Shown piece after piece: positions 33,862 through 39,953 of a DNA stretch of 39,953 nt. The stretch is from assembly GCF_024721305.1 (NCBI RefSeq), contig NZ_JAMXOD010000024.1, forward strand, positions 1 to 39,953, in the 5' to 3' direction. The position numbers and the translations under genes are program-made. The DNA is from Aequitasia blattaphilus. Lineage in GTDB: Bacteria > Bacillota > Clostridia > Lachnospirales > Lachnospiraceae. The notes beneath the pieces are model-generated. The model had not been told where the DNA came from. It did no database searches and saw only the letters and a list, made by a program, of their open reading frames with translations. Position 1 is the stretch's first letter, and each line of letters starts with the position of its first letter.

Positions 33862-34849
33862 CAAAAAGGGAATCAGAAAAATACTTGCTATTAGAGGGAT
33901 GGGTCAAGTATTAACGGTAACCGTTGGGTTAATTATATTGTGTATTGTTTTTGGAGTTTTAAATCCCACCTTTTTTTCCAATAAAAATCTGGGCAATCTT
34001 TTAAGACAAATTGCACCGATACTTCTAATTGGGATTGGACAATCCTACGTGTTGATAACAGGGAATATAGATTTATCAATTGGCTCAGTTTTAGGAATGA
34101 GCTGTATGATTTCTGCAACATTAATGACAAAAGGAATCAGCCCTATCGCCGCAATACTCATTACATTTGTGGCATGTATGGCTGTGGGATTTTTAAATGG
34201 ACATTTAGTATCTACCTGTTCTTTACCTCCATTTATTGCAACGCTTGGTACAATGACGATTGGTAGAGGTATTGCTCAGATTGTAAATGGAAATTACAAC
34301 ACTGATTCAATTGGGGCAGCAGGGAAGAAGTTTCGTGAGTTTTTCTATTATGGCAAAACCTTTGGCATATACAATACAATTTTAATTGCAATCATAGTAT
34401 GGATTGTATTTAACTTCATTCTTAGCCGGACACGAACTGGGAGACATATTTATGCGATTGGATCAAATGTTGATGCTGCAAAGTTATCTGGCGTATCGGT
34501 AGTGGGAACAACGGTTAAAGTTTATTTAGTAAGTGCATTTTGCTCATTCTTAGTCGGAATTATTACTTGTGCAACGGCAGGTATGGGAACCATGGATTCA
34601 GGAACATCATATGAGATGTATGCAGTTGCGGCATCTGTTATTGGCGGAGTATCTACATTAGGAGGACAGGGGATTCTGTTAGGTACTGTGGTTGGTGCAG
34701 CAATTTGGGGTGTTTTGCAAAATGGATTGCAGTTTGCAGGAGCTCCCGTTGCCATTCGAAATATAGTGATTGGTGTGATTGTAGTTGTCTCAGTACTATT
34801 GGACGTAATTGTAAGAACAGGAAGCTTTAAACGCAAGAAAAAAGCATAG
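33851..34849 (+). CDS. sugar-type ABC transporter permease (MglC/RbsC family)
   Basis: A 332-residue inner-membrane permease, with about eight to ten hydrophobic segments from residue 18 on. The conserved stretch ITGNIDLSIGSVLG and the later VIGGVSTLGGQGILLGTVVG are typical of the BPD_transp_2 family and mark the contacts with the ATPase. I use ATG 33851 (METNKKG), because AGGAGA lies about 8 nt upstream and the longer N-terminus in the frame is poor. The 11-nt overlap with the ATPase gene suggests coupled translation. The functional transporter would contain two copies. Confidence 0.95.
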   Translation: METNKKGIRKILAIRGMGQVLTVTVGLIILCIVFGVLNPTFFSNKNLGNLLRQIAPILLIGIGQSYVLITGNIDLSIGSVLGMSCMISATLMTKGISPIAAILITFVACMAVGFLNGHLVSTCSLPPFIATLGTMTIGRGIAQIVNGNYNTDSIGAAGKKFREFFYYGKTFGIYNTILIAIIVWIVFNFILSRTRTGRHIYAIGSNVDAAKLSGVSVVGTTVKVYLVSAFCSFLVGIITCATAGMGTMDSGTSYEMYAVAASVIGGVSTLGGQGILLGTVVGAAIWGVLQNGLQFAGAPVAIRNIVIGVIVVVSVLLDVIVRTGSFKRKKKA

Positions 34850-34855
34850 GAAATT

Positions 34856-34873
34856 AAAGACCAAAAGGTTTTT
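34856..34873 (+). terminator. weak terminator-like hairpin before the binding-protein gene
   Basis: AAAGACC (34856-34862) and GGTTTTT (34867-34873) form a 7-bp stem with one G-U pair and an AAAA loop, ending in T residues. Too weak for a firm call. It lies in the 50-nt gap before the binding-protein gene and could trim or partly stop the transcript. Confidence 0.3.
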
Positions 34874-34899
34874 AAGATAAAAAAAGAGGAGGATTTAAA

Positions 34900-35865
34900 A
34901 TGAAGAGGAAATTTCTAGGGTTATTATTATGTGCAGCAATGGTTGGAACCTTGGCAATGGGGTGCAGCAACAAAGCAGACTCGGGAGAAAGTGCAAGTGG
35001 AGATAAAGAGGATGCAGCCAGTGGAGGTGGAACGAAAAAAGTTGTGTTAATTACCATGGATCAAATGGATCAGCATTGGAAAAATGTGGATAAGGGATGC
35101 CAGGAAGCGGTGAAGGCGTTAGGAGATATTGACTATTCTTGGTCTGCACCAGATGTGAAAGACGATGCAAAGCAAATAGAGTGTATTAATAATGCAGTAG
35201 CAGGTGGTGCGGAAGCAATTTTGTTGGCCGCAAATGGTCCAGATGCAGTAACAGCAGCTCTTGAAGAAGCTGCAGCGGAAGGGGTTAAAATTATCTATGT
35301 TGACTCAGCAGCAAATTTTGACGGGGAAGCAACATTTTCTACAGATAATGAAGCGGCTGGTGTAACAGCAGGAGAAACAATGTTGGAAGAGTTTGAAGCA
35401 CAAGGTGTAACAAGTGGTAAAATCGGAATTGTGAATGTGAATTCTGCAACAGCTTCTTGCGTAGCTCGTGAGGAAGGATTTCGAAAAGCATTTGAAGGAA
35501 CAGACTTTGAATTATTAGAAACACAGTACAGTGAAGGAGATGCAGCGAAGTCACAAGACATTGCAAGTGGTTATATCACACAAGGTGTTGTTGGTATGTT
35601 CGGTGCAAATGAAGGTTCTACAGTAGGTATCGGGAATGCAATACAGGAAGAGAGTGGAAGCAAAATTGTAGGTGTTGGATTTGATAAGTCCGATACAATC
35701 GGTGAGTTGGTTGAAAATGGATACCTACTTGCAACAATGGCACAAAATCCTGACCAAATGGGTAAATTAGGAATCGAAGCAGCCGATAAACTATTAAAAG
35801 GTGAAAGCCTTGATCAAACAGACGTAGACACCGGTGTATCTGTTCTTAAGAAGGGTGATTTTTAA
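34900..35865 (+). CDS. sugar-type ABC transporter substrate-binding lipoprotein (RbsB/MglB-like)
   Basis: A 321-residue lipoprotein of the periplasmic-binding-protein type 4 fold. The signal peptide has lipobox LAMGC with Cys22, where a lipid anchors it outside the membrane; a low-complexity linker follows (to about 45). The fold shows DQHWKNVDKGC, DSAANFDGEATFSTDN, AREEGFRKAF, GANEGST and VGFDKSD, which align with ligand-contact loops of RbsB. A strong GAGGAGG site stands before the ATG. It is the last gene of the operon (ATPase, permease, binding protein), while in many sugar operons it comes first. The ligand is unknown; ribose, galactose, AI-2-like or inositol-like molecules are all possible. 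Confidence 0.94.
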   Translation: MKRKFLGLLLCAAMVGTLAMGCSNKADSGESASGDKEDAASGGGTKKVVLITMDQMDQHWKNVDKGCQEAVKALGDIDYSWSAPDVKDDAKQIECINNAVAGGAEAILLAANGPDAVTAALEEAAAEGVKIIYVDSAANFDGEATFSTDNEAAGVTAGETMLEEFEAQGVTSGKIGIVNVNSATASCVAREEGFRKAFEGTDFELLETQYSEGDAAKSQDIASGYITQGVVGMFGANEGSTVGIGNAIQEESGSKIVGVGFDKSDTIGELVENGYLLATMAQNPDQMGKLGIEAADKLLKGESLDQTDVDTGVSVLKKGDF

Positions 35866-35877
35866 GAGGAGCTTATA

Positions 35878-35895
35878 ATGAGTATCCTACAGTAA
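35878..35895 (+). other. possible five-codon minigene after the binding-protein gene
   Basis: GAGGAG (35867-35872) lies 5 nt upstream of an ATG (35878) that opens a frame reading MSILQ then TAA. It has a proper ribosome site but no known role. It may be the remnant of a lost downstream gene or chance. Confidence 0.3.
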
Positions 35896-35915
35896 AGTAA
35901 AAGTAGAAAGTAAAG

Positions 35916-35955
35916 CAAAAACCCGCGAGCCATGTGGCCAGCGGGTTTTTGTTAT
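35916..35955 (+). terminator. terminator of the ABC transporter operon
   Basis: AAAAACCCGC (35917-35926) pairs with GCGGGTTTTT (35941-35950), followed by a T-rich tract. It ends the transport operon 50 nt after the binding-protein stop. Confidence 0.92.
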
Positions 35956-35983
35956 TTTTATAGTTATCTAAAGGAATGAGAGT

Positions 35984-36044
35984 AAAGTGTACATCTTGCG
36001 ATGTAACTTTATGAGGGGGGTGATAGATGTGTTATTCATCTATC
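35984..36044 (+). other. non-coding stretch with two perfect or near-perfect stem-loops
   Basis: In the 321-nt gap 35866-36186, stem 1 pairs AAAGT-g-TACATC (35984-35995) with GATGTA-ACTTT (36000-36010) around a TTGC loop. Stem 2 pairs GATAGATG (36022-36029) with CATCTATC (36037-36044). Between them is a G-rich GAGGGGGG. No open frame of note is seen. Beyond it, 36045-36127 shows only AT-rich sequence with a weak TTCTTAA/TTAAGAA repeat. Confidence 0.5.
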
Positions 36045-36127
36045 TGAGTATCAGTATAAAGGGTAAATATGTCTAAAGTTTGTTCTTAATCTTAAAGAAA
36101 ACGAAAGTTCCTTAAGAAAAGCTTATG

Positions 36128-36156
36128 TGGACAGAGAGAGGTCAGAATGGTATAAT
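36128..36156 (+). promoter_or_regulatory. promoter of the small-protein/nuclease operon
   Basis: TGGACA (36128-36133), a 17-bp spacer and a perfect TATAAT (36151-36156) with an extended -10 element (TGG before it). The start of transcription would be near 36163, about 24 nt before the ATG. One of the best promoters in the window. Confidence 0.85.
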
Positions 36157-36186
36157 CCCCAGTAGTAAAAGCAAAGGAAGACGAAG

Positions 36187-36603
36187 ATGATTGTTATTGC
36201 ATGTGTAGATGATGCTCTCGGAATGATGTTTAATAAAAGAAGACAAAGCAAAGATAAAGTTCTTCAAAAAGAAATAATGGAAGCAACGGCAGGGAAAAAG
36301 CTCTGGATGAATCAATACTCGCTGAATCAATTTCAGGAGGAATTTCCAGAGAGCCATATTCTTTGTGATGAAGATTTTTTAAATAAGGCAGCAGAGGGAG
36401 ACTATTGTTTTGTTGAAAACATTAGTCTGAAATCTTATGAAGAGAAGATTGAAAAAATCATTTTGTATAAATGGAACAGAAAATATCCTGCAGATTTTTT
36501 CTTTGATATTTCCATAAATGAAAATGGTTGGAAGATCATTGAGTCGGAAGAATTTCCGGGATATTCCCATGAAAAAATCACAAAGGAAGTGTATGGTAAA
36601 TGA
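36187..36603 (+). CDS. conserved protein of unknown function, coupled to a nuclease
   Basis: A 138-residue soluble protein without signal peptide or membrane segment. It opens with VIACVDDALGMMFNKRRQSKD, then LWMNQYSLNQF, and near the end carries EKIILYKWNRKYPAD and EEFPGYSHEKITKEVYG. The strong conservation look of these blocks recalls a small family I have seen in Lachnospiraceae (sometimes labelled ribonuclease Z in databases, without support), but I cannot assign a function. AAAGGAAG is the ribosome site. Its TGA overlaps the ATG of the next gene by 4 nt (ATGA), so the two proteins are made together. Possible roles are inhibitor or partner of the nuclease; both are inference. Confidence 0.85.
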   Translation: MIVIACVDDALGMMFNKRRQSKDKVLQKEIMEATAGKKLWMNQYSLNQFQEEFPESHILCDEDFLNKAAEGDYCFVENISLKSYEEKIEKIILYKWNRKYPADFFFDISINENGWKIIESEEFPGYSHEKITKEVYGK

Positions 36604-37517
36604 GAAGAATTTGTAAAATTAAGTCACGATTCCTTCTGATTGTACTTTGCTTTTTTCTAAGCGGATGCAGTATGGTTCCAGAGAAGTCACAGGAAGAATC
36701 GACCCAATATGTCAGTAATATAGAAAGTGTTCCGGAGTTTTCTGGAGAACCTTATGTGGTTGTGAATGAAAATGAACCCTTTTTTGAAGAGGAAGATTAT
36801 ACCGAAGAGGCATTTGAAGAATATAGCGATTTGGATTCATTAGGTCGGTGTGGCGTTGCTTATGCAAATATCGGACAAGAGATTATGCCCACTGAAAAAC
36901 GAGGAGATATTGGCAGTGTAAAGCCTACGGGCTGGCATTCGATTCAGTATGATAATGTAGAGGGAAAATCCCTCTATAATAGATGTCATTTGGTTGGGTT
37001 TCAACTTTCGGGAGAAAATGCTAACGAACAGAATCTTATTACGGGAACCCGCTATTTTAATGTAGAAGGAATGCTTCCTTTTGAAAACATGGTAGCAGAT
37101 TATGTAAAGGAAACGGAAGACCATGTTCTCTATCGGGTGACGCCTGTTTTTGAAGGGGATAATCTTGTTGCTTCTGGTGTGTTGATGGAAGCAAAATCGG
37201 TAGAGGACGAAGGGGATGGAGTTACCTTTTGTGTTTATGTATATAATAATCAGCCAGATATTGAAATTGATTATGCTACCGGAGAGAGTGGGTTAGAGTC
37301 AGAAAGTGAAGTGACAAAGAGTGATGTATCGAAAGAGGCTCAAGATAGTGAATATGAGGCAGGAACGTATATCTTAAATAAGAATTCCAAAAAATTTCAT
37401 CGTATGGATTGTTCCGGTGCGTCAAGTATAAAGGAAAAAAATAAAGAAGAATTTACTGGAAACAGAGAGGAGCTCGTTAATCAGGGCTATGCTCCTTGTC
37501 AGCAGTGTAATCCGTAG
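36600..37517 (+). CDS. secreted lipoprotein DNA/RNA non-specific endonuclease
   Basis: A 305-residue exported lipoprotein. The signal peptide has a basic start and lipobox LSGC with Cys23. The nuclease domain (about 75-220) shows GWHSIQYDNVEG, then NRCHLVGFQLSGENANEQNL, in the position of the catalytic DRGH motif of NucA/EndA nucleases (Asp replaced by Asn, Gly by Cys, the general-base His kept), and NLITGTRYFN. The C-terminus (about 257-305) is a small cysteine domain, YILNKNSKKFHRMDCS...PCQQCNP, like a metal-binding knuckle of Ada type. Acidic, disordered linkers lie between the parts. The enzyme probably degrades extracellular DNA at the cell surface. A good terminator follows. Confidence 0.9.
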   Translation: MRRICKIKSRFLLIVLCFFLSGCSMVPEKSQEESTQYVSNIESVPEFSGEPYVVVNENEPFFEEEDYTEEAFEEYSDLDSLGRCGVAYANIGQEIMPTEKRGDIGSVKPTGWHSIQYDNVEGKSLYNRCHLVGFQLSGENANEQNLITGTRYFNVEGMLPFENMVADYVKETEDHVLYRVTPVFEGDNLVASGVLMEAKSVEDEGDGVTFCVYVYNNQPDIEIDYATGESGLESESEVTKSDVSKEAQDSEYEAGTYILNKNSKKFHRMDCSGASSIKEKNKEEFTGNREELVNQGYAPCQQCNP

Positions 37518-37522
37518 GAAGT

Positions 37523-37556
37523 ACCTCCTTGCCATGTGTGGCGGGAGGTTTTTTTA
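37523..37556 (+). terminator. terminator after the nuclease gene
   Basis: ACCTCCTTGCCA pairs with TGGCGGGAGGT around a TGTG loop, followed by seven T (ending 37555). It separates the nuclease operon from the converging acetyltransferase pseudogene. Confidence 0.88.
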
Positions 37557-37576
37557 AGCCTCAAGAAGTATTCTTC

Positions 37577-38214
37577 CTACAAAAAAGAGTTTGTTGCTTT
37601 TTCAAATACCTGCTGTGACGGCATCACTTTCTTCTCCTTTGCAGGGAACAGGCTGTCATACGCCGCCGCTTTCTGTGTATCCACATTGTAGACACTACTT
37701 TCGACCGCCTTGCCCGAAATGTCAGTCAGGCTGTCTGGGGTCAATTCCAACACCAAATGTGCGGCAGGATATTTACCCTCCAGATTGCTGATGCCATATT
37801 CTTTAGCGTGGCGAAAGCCAAAGCGCTGATAGTAGCCCTCATAGCCATAGATGAGGATAGCCGCGTAGCCAAGTTCTTTTGCAACCTCGATTGCCTGGGT
37901 GATTAGCTTGGTACCGATTCCCTTGTTATGCAGTTGGGGCAGAACACTCACCGGGCCAAAGGTAATGGTGTCGTGCTTTGTACCTTGCTTGTCCCTTACA
38001 TAAGATTTTGTAAAAAGATGCTGCCCACAATCTTACTGTCCAGCTCGGCTATAAAGGCCAACTCTGGGATGAAATCTGGGGATTTGCGGAGGATGTGTAC
38101 CAGATAGTGTTCATTTCCGCCGGGTACGTATAGATTCCAAAAAGCATCTCGGGTGACCAATTCCACTGCATGGTAATCGTCCTCCCTCTCATTGCGAATG
38201 ATTAGATTGTTCAT
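37577..38214 (-). pseudogene. GNAT-family N-acetyltransferase broken by a frameshift
   Basis: Two - strand frames join into one protein. The N-terminal part starts at MNNLIIRNEREDDYHAVELV (AAGGAG 7 nt upstream, ATG at 38214) and stops at 37996 after GSIFLQNLM. The C-terminal part carries the acetyl-CoA binding motif LHNKGIGTKLI and IYGYEGYYQRFGF. Adding one T to the run of five T (38012-38016 on the + strand as A) restores GSIFFTKSYVRDKQGTKHDT and the conserved ITFGPVSVLPQLHNKG junction. So a one-base loss in a homopolymer broke the gene, or the sequence has an error there. GNAT enzymes transfer acetyl groups to amines; the substrate is unknown. It follows the flavodoxin gene on the same strand. 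Confidence 0.85.
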
Positions 38215-38271
38215 CTCTGTTCTCCTTACCATGTACTTAGATTCTTGTGCCCATCCTGACTAGCAATTGCT

Positions 38272-38697
38272 TCATGACCTTGAAATATGTGTTACATCCC
38301 GGAAGCCGACAAGTGTGCAGCTCTTTTCGGATAGCATCGTCTGGACTCTTTTTTGGGTATCGCCGGAATTTCCGCTGCCGGAGGTTATGATGATTTCAAT
38401 TTGTTTGCCACTTGGCAACGCCGGGATAATATTATTAAAGGCCGGGGCTGGGAATCCTGCCCATAGTGGCATAGCAATAATAATCTTTTCGTAGGCCGAA
38501 AAATCAGCCTGAAAGGGTTGCAGTTTTGCTTGCTTTTGCCGCATTGCTGACAGTGAACCCACAACATAAGCGCCAATGGTAGATGGCCGCTTTTGATCTT
38601 TCAGTTCAATAATATCTGCCGACTCTTTAGTAGCCAAAGTCTGGGCCAATTCTCTTGTCTTTCCTGTATAAGAATAAAAAATAATAAGTGTTTTCAT
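38272..38697 (-). CDS. flavodoxin-like protein
   Basis: A 141-residue FMN-binding flavodoxin-type protein. The N-terminus MKTLIIFYSYTGKTRELA holds the phosphate-binding loop (SYTGKT) right after the first beta strand; the segments IIIAMPLWAGFPAPAFNN and ITSGSGNSGDT follow as flavin-contact loops. The start at 38697 is chosen because AAGGA lies about 9 nt upstream; upstream in-frame residues are not flavodoxin-like. Function: single-electron carrier or flavin reductase partner, cytoplasmic. Next gene on the strand is the broken acetyltransferase, 57 nt away. The specific redox partner is not known. Confidence 0.9.
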   Translation of the reverse strand: MKTLIIFYSYTGKTRELAQTLATKESADIIELKDQKRPSTIGAYVVGSLSAMRQKQAKLQPFQADFSAYEKIIIAMPLWAGFPAPAFNNIIPALPSGKQIEIIITSGSGNSGDTQKRVQTMLSEKSCTLVGFRDVTHISRS

Positions 38698-38719
38698 GTA
38701 AGATATCCTTTCCAATATG

Positions 38720-38734
38720 GTTAATACGATTAAC
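38720..38734 (-). promoter_or_regulatory. palindromic operator over the start of the flavodoxin transcript
   Basis: GTTAATACGATTAAC has perfect 6-bp arms with a 3-base centre. It lies right after the -10 box of the flavodoxin promoter on the - strand and covers the predicted start point, a position suited to a repressor. No matching regulator gene is certain. Confidence 0.55.
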
Positions 38735-38737
38735 TGT

Positions 38738-38766
38738 ATTTTATACGATGTAGATGCAAGCGTCAA
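38738..38766 (-). promoter_or_regulatory. promoter of the flavodoxin/acetyltransferase unit
   Basis: On the - strand, TTGACG (38761-38766) and TAAAAT (38738-38743) are separated by exactly 17 bp. Its start overlaps the palindrome at 38720-38734. Confidence 0.7.
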
Positions 38767-38853
38767 GAGAGGTTTATCCTTTTGGAAAAAGGCAGCTCTA
38801 CAGCTCCAGAATTGCCGGCGGTATTTCTATTTAGAAGAATATCGAAATAGTTA

Positions 38854-38882
38854 TTGACGAACAACAAAAACAGTGTTACCAT
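38854..38882 (+). promoter_or_regulatory. promoter of the SdpR/SdpI operon
   Basis: TTGACG (38854-38859), a 17-bp spacer and TACCAT (38877-38882). The -10 box touches the first arm of the ATCTAATTAG operator, so a bound repressor would block RNA polymerase. Confidence 0.65.
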
Positions 38883-38908
38883 CTAATTAGAAATTTATCT
38901 AATTAGAT
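38881..38908 (+). promoter_or_regulatory. ArsR-type autoregulatory operator
   Basis: ATCTAATTAG occurs at 38881-38890 and again at 38897-38906; each holds the palindrome CTAATTAG. The two copies are 16 bp apart, start to start, and the outer sequence is itself dyad symmetric. Family knowledge: SdpR-like repressors bind such sites and shut off their own operon. Confidence 0.7.
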
Positions 38909-38921
38909 GGGGGTGATTCTT

Positions 38922-39206
38922 ATGGGATTTCCAGAAACATTCAAGGCGTTGTCTGACCCTGTACGTAGAGAAATCCTTGTGATGCTGAAAGAAGGGCGCA
39001 TGTCTGCCGGAGATATAGCGAAGCACTTTGATATGACAAGCGCAACAATCTCCTATCATTTATCTCAGCTTAAAAAAGCAGACTTGGTCTTTGAAACGAA
39101 ATACAAGAACTTTATCTACTATGAACTGAATCTGTCTGTGTTTGAAGAAATTATGATGTGGATTTCGCAGTTCAAAAAAGACGAGGGAGGAGCAAACCAT
39201 GAATAA
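38922..39206 (+). CDS. sdpR: ArsR-family repressor, SdpR-like
   Basis: A 94-residue winged-helix repressor: FKALSDPVRREILVMLKEG (helix 1-2), SAGDIAKHFDMTSATISYHL (recognition helix) and a basic wing with FIYYELN. No metal-binding cysteine pair (CVC of ArsR) is visible, in line with SdpR, which is released by its membrane partner rather than by metals. ATG 38922 is preferred over 38907 because GGGGGTG lies 7 nt upstream. Its end overlaps sdpI by 8 nt. Family knowledge: in Bacillus, SdpR represses sdpRI until toxin-bound SdpI captures it at the membrane. Distinguishing it from other ArsR types rests on the neighbour. Confidence 0.88.
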   Translation: MGFPETFKALSDPVRREILVMLKEGRMSAGDIAKHFDMTSATISYHLSQLKKADLVFETKYKNFIYYELNLSVFEEIMMWISQFKKDEGGANHE

Positions 39207-39846
39207 AAAAACTTTACTATGGATCACTTCACTACTTTGCCTGTTGCCGATTATCTTTTCGGTTGTGGTATATTCTTCACTGCCAGAGCAGATTGCTATT
39301 CACTGGAACGGTGCAGGCATGCCGGATAATTATGCCCATAAAGCGGTTGCTGCCTTTGGGCTCCCTGTTGTATTTCTGGCTATCAACTTGTTTTCGAAAG
39401 CACGTTTATTAAACGATCCAAAAGAAGCAGGACAATCACAAGCAATCAGACAAGTTGGCATTTGGCTGATACCGATTTTATCCATCGTGCTTGTGCCGGT
39501 CACACTTTCCATTGCAATGGGAGCAAACATTCCAATCGTCTTGCTTTGCACTTTGGTTGTAGGAATACTGCTGATTATTATCGGAAACTATCTGCCTAAA
39601 AGCAGGCAGAACCACACCATTGGCATCAAGCTGCCGTGGACATTGGCTAATGCGGATAATTGGAACAAAACTCATCGACTGGCGGGGTATCTGTATATCG
39701 CCGGGGGCACATTGCTAATCGGGAGTAACTTCCTGTTATCCAATGCTGTTGCTCAAATATTGGTCACTGCTATGATAGTAGTGGTGCTTGTCGTGATACC
39801 CATAATCTATTCCTATACACAATACACTCACGGAAAAGCAAAGTAA
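39199..39846 (+). CDS. sdpI: SdpI-like membrane immunity protein
   Basis: A 215-residue integral membrane protein with six predicted membrane segments. The first part is a DUF1648 unit (SLPEQIAIHWNGAGMPDNY) and the second the SdpI unit (IIGNYLPKSRQNHTIGIKLPWTL). This two-part form matches Bacillus SdpI, which protects cells from the SDP cannibalism toxin and doubles as sensor for SdpR. A GGGAGGAG ribosome site lies inside the end of sdpR; the overlap implies coupled translation. No sdpC toxin gene is seen in the window. It may defend against toxins of other strains. Confidence 0.92.
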   Translation: MNKKTLLWITSLLCLLPIIFSVVVYSSLPEQIAIHWNGAGMPDNYAHKAVAAFGLPVVFLAINLFSKARLLNDPKEAGQSQAIRQVGIWLIPILSIVLVPVTLSIAMGANIPIVLLCTLVVGILLIIIGNYLPKSRQNHTIGIKLPWTLANADNWNKTHRLAGYLYIAGGTLLIGSNFLLSNAVAQILVTAMIVVVLVVIPIIYSYTQYTHGKAK

Positions 39847-39850
39847 GGAT

Positions 39851-39900
39851 ATCCCATTTACAAGCAAGTTTTTCAATTTGCTTTGTGATGGGATTTCTTT
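39851..39900 (+). terminator. probable terminator of the sdpRI operon
   Basis: ATCCCAT (39851-39857) pairs with ATGGGAT (39888-39894), with a second inner stem AAGCAA/TTGCTT, followed by the T-rich TTCTTT. It ends the operon just after the sdpI stop. Confidence 0.55.
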
Positions 39901-39917
39901 GTATCGGCGATAAAATA

Positions 39918-39940
39918 AACCACTTGCTATGCGAGTGGTT
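39918..39940. repeat. perfect hairpin at the right window edge
   Basis: AACCACTTGC (39918-39927) pairs with GCGAGTGGTT (39931-39940), 10 bp with one T-G pair and a TAT loop, followed by CCCCTCC. No T run follows. The shape recalls subterminal hairpins of IS200/IS605 elements, but no transposase is in the window, so it is only a suspicion. Confidence 0.4.
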
Positions 39941-39953
39941 CCCCTCCTGCTTT

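Overview
The window reads as chromosomal DNA of a low-GC anaerobic Firmicute, most likely a Clostridia member of the Lachnospiraceae type. Pointers are the tRNA genes without encoded CCA, strong AGGAGG-type ribosome sites, a YesM/YesN-type two-component system, a giant Cna B-type surface protein with a VQTGD sorting signal, and the metG-tatD-rsmA housekeeping block. No species can be named from the sequence alone.

Layout. 1-568: six tRNA genes (Val partial, Tyr, Thr, initiator Met, Phe, Lys) closed by a terminator. 783-17099: one gene for a 5438-residue cell-wall-anchored protein made of about 38 Cna-B-like domains; 17 nt after its stop a manganese (yybP-ykoY) riboswitch begins its own transcript and controls a P-type cation-export ATPase (to 19859). 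19998-24929: metG, tatD, rsmA and citrate synthase on the + strand, facing an Lrp/AsnC regulator (24977-25462) and a large MalT-like LuxR regulator (25591-28056) on the - strand.

28230-35865: a signalling and transport locus: AraC-type response regulator, histidine kinase with almost no extracellular part, a two-domain ABC ATPase homologue that has lost its Walker A lysine, Walker B acids and signature motifs in both halves, then an intact sugar-type ABC transporter (ATPase, permease, lipoprotein binding protein). The dead ATPase lies in the regulatory operon rather than the transport operon, which suggests a signalling role. This is the most novel-looking system in the window. 36187-37517: a conserved small protein translationally coupled to a secreted lipoprotein nuclease. 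37577-39846: an accessory-looking tail with a frameshifted GNAT acetyltransferase, a flavodoxin and an SdpR/SdpI-like autoregulated immunity pair without a visible toxin gene; a perfect hairpin sits at the right edge.

Functions fit together as follows: the surface giant probably projects from the cell wall by stiff isopeptide-locked domains; the riboswitch turns on ion export when manganese is high; the two-component system probably controls uptake of a sugar-like ligand through the adjacent transporter.
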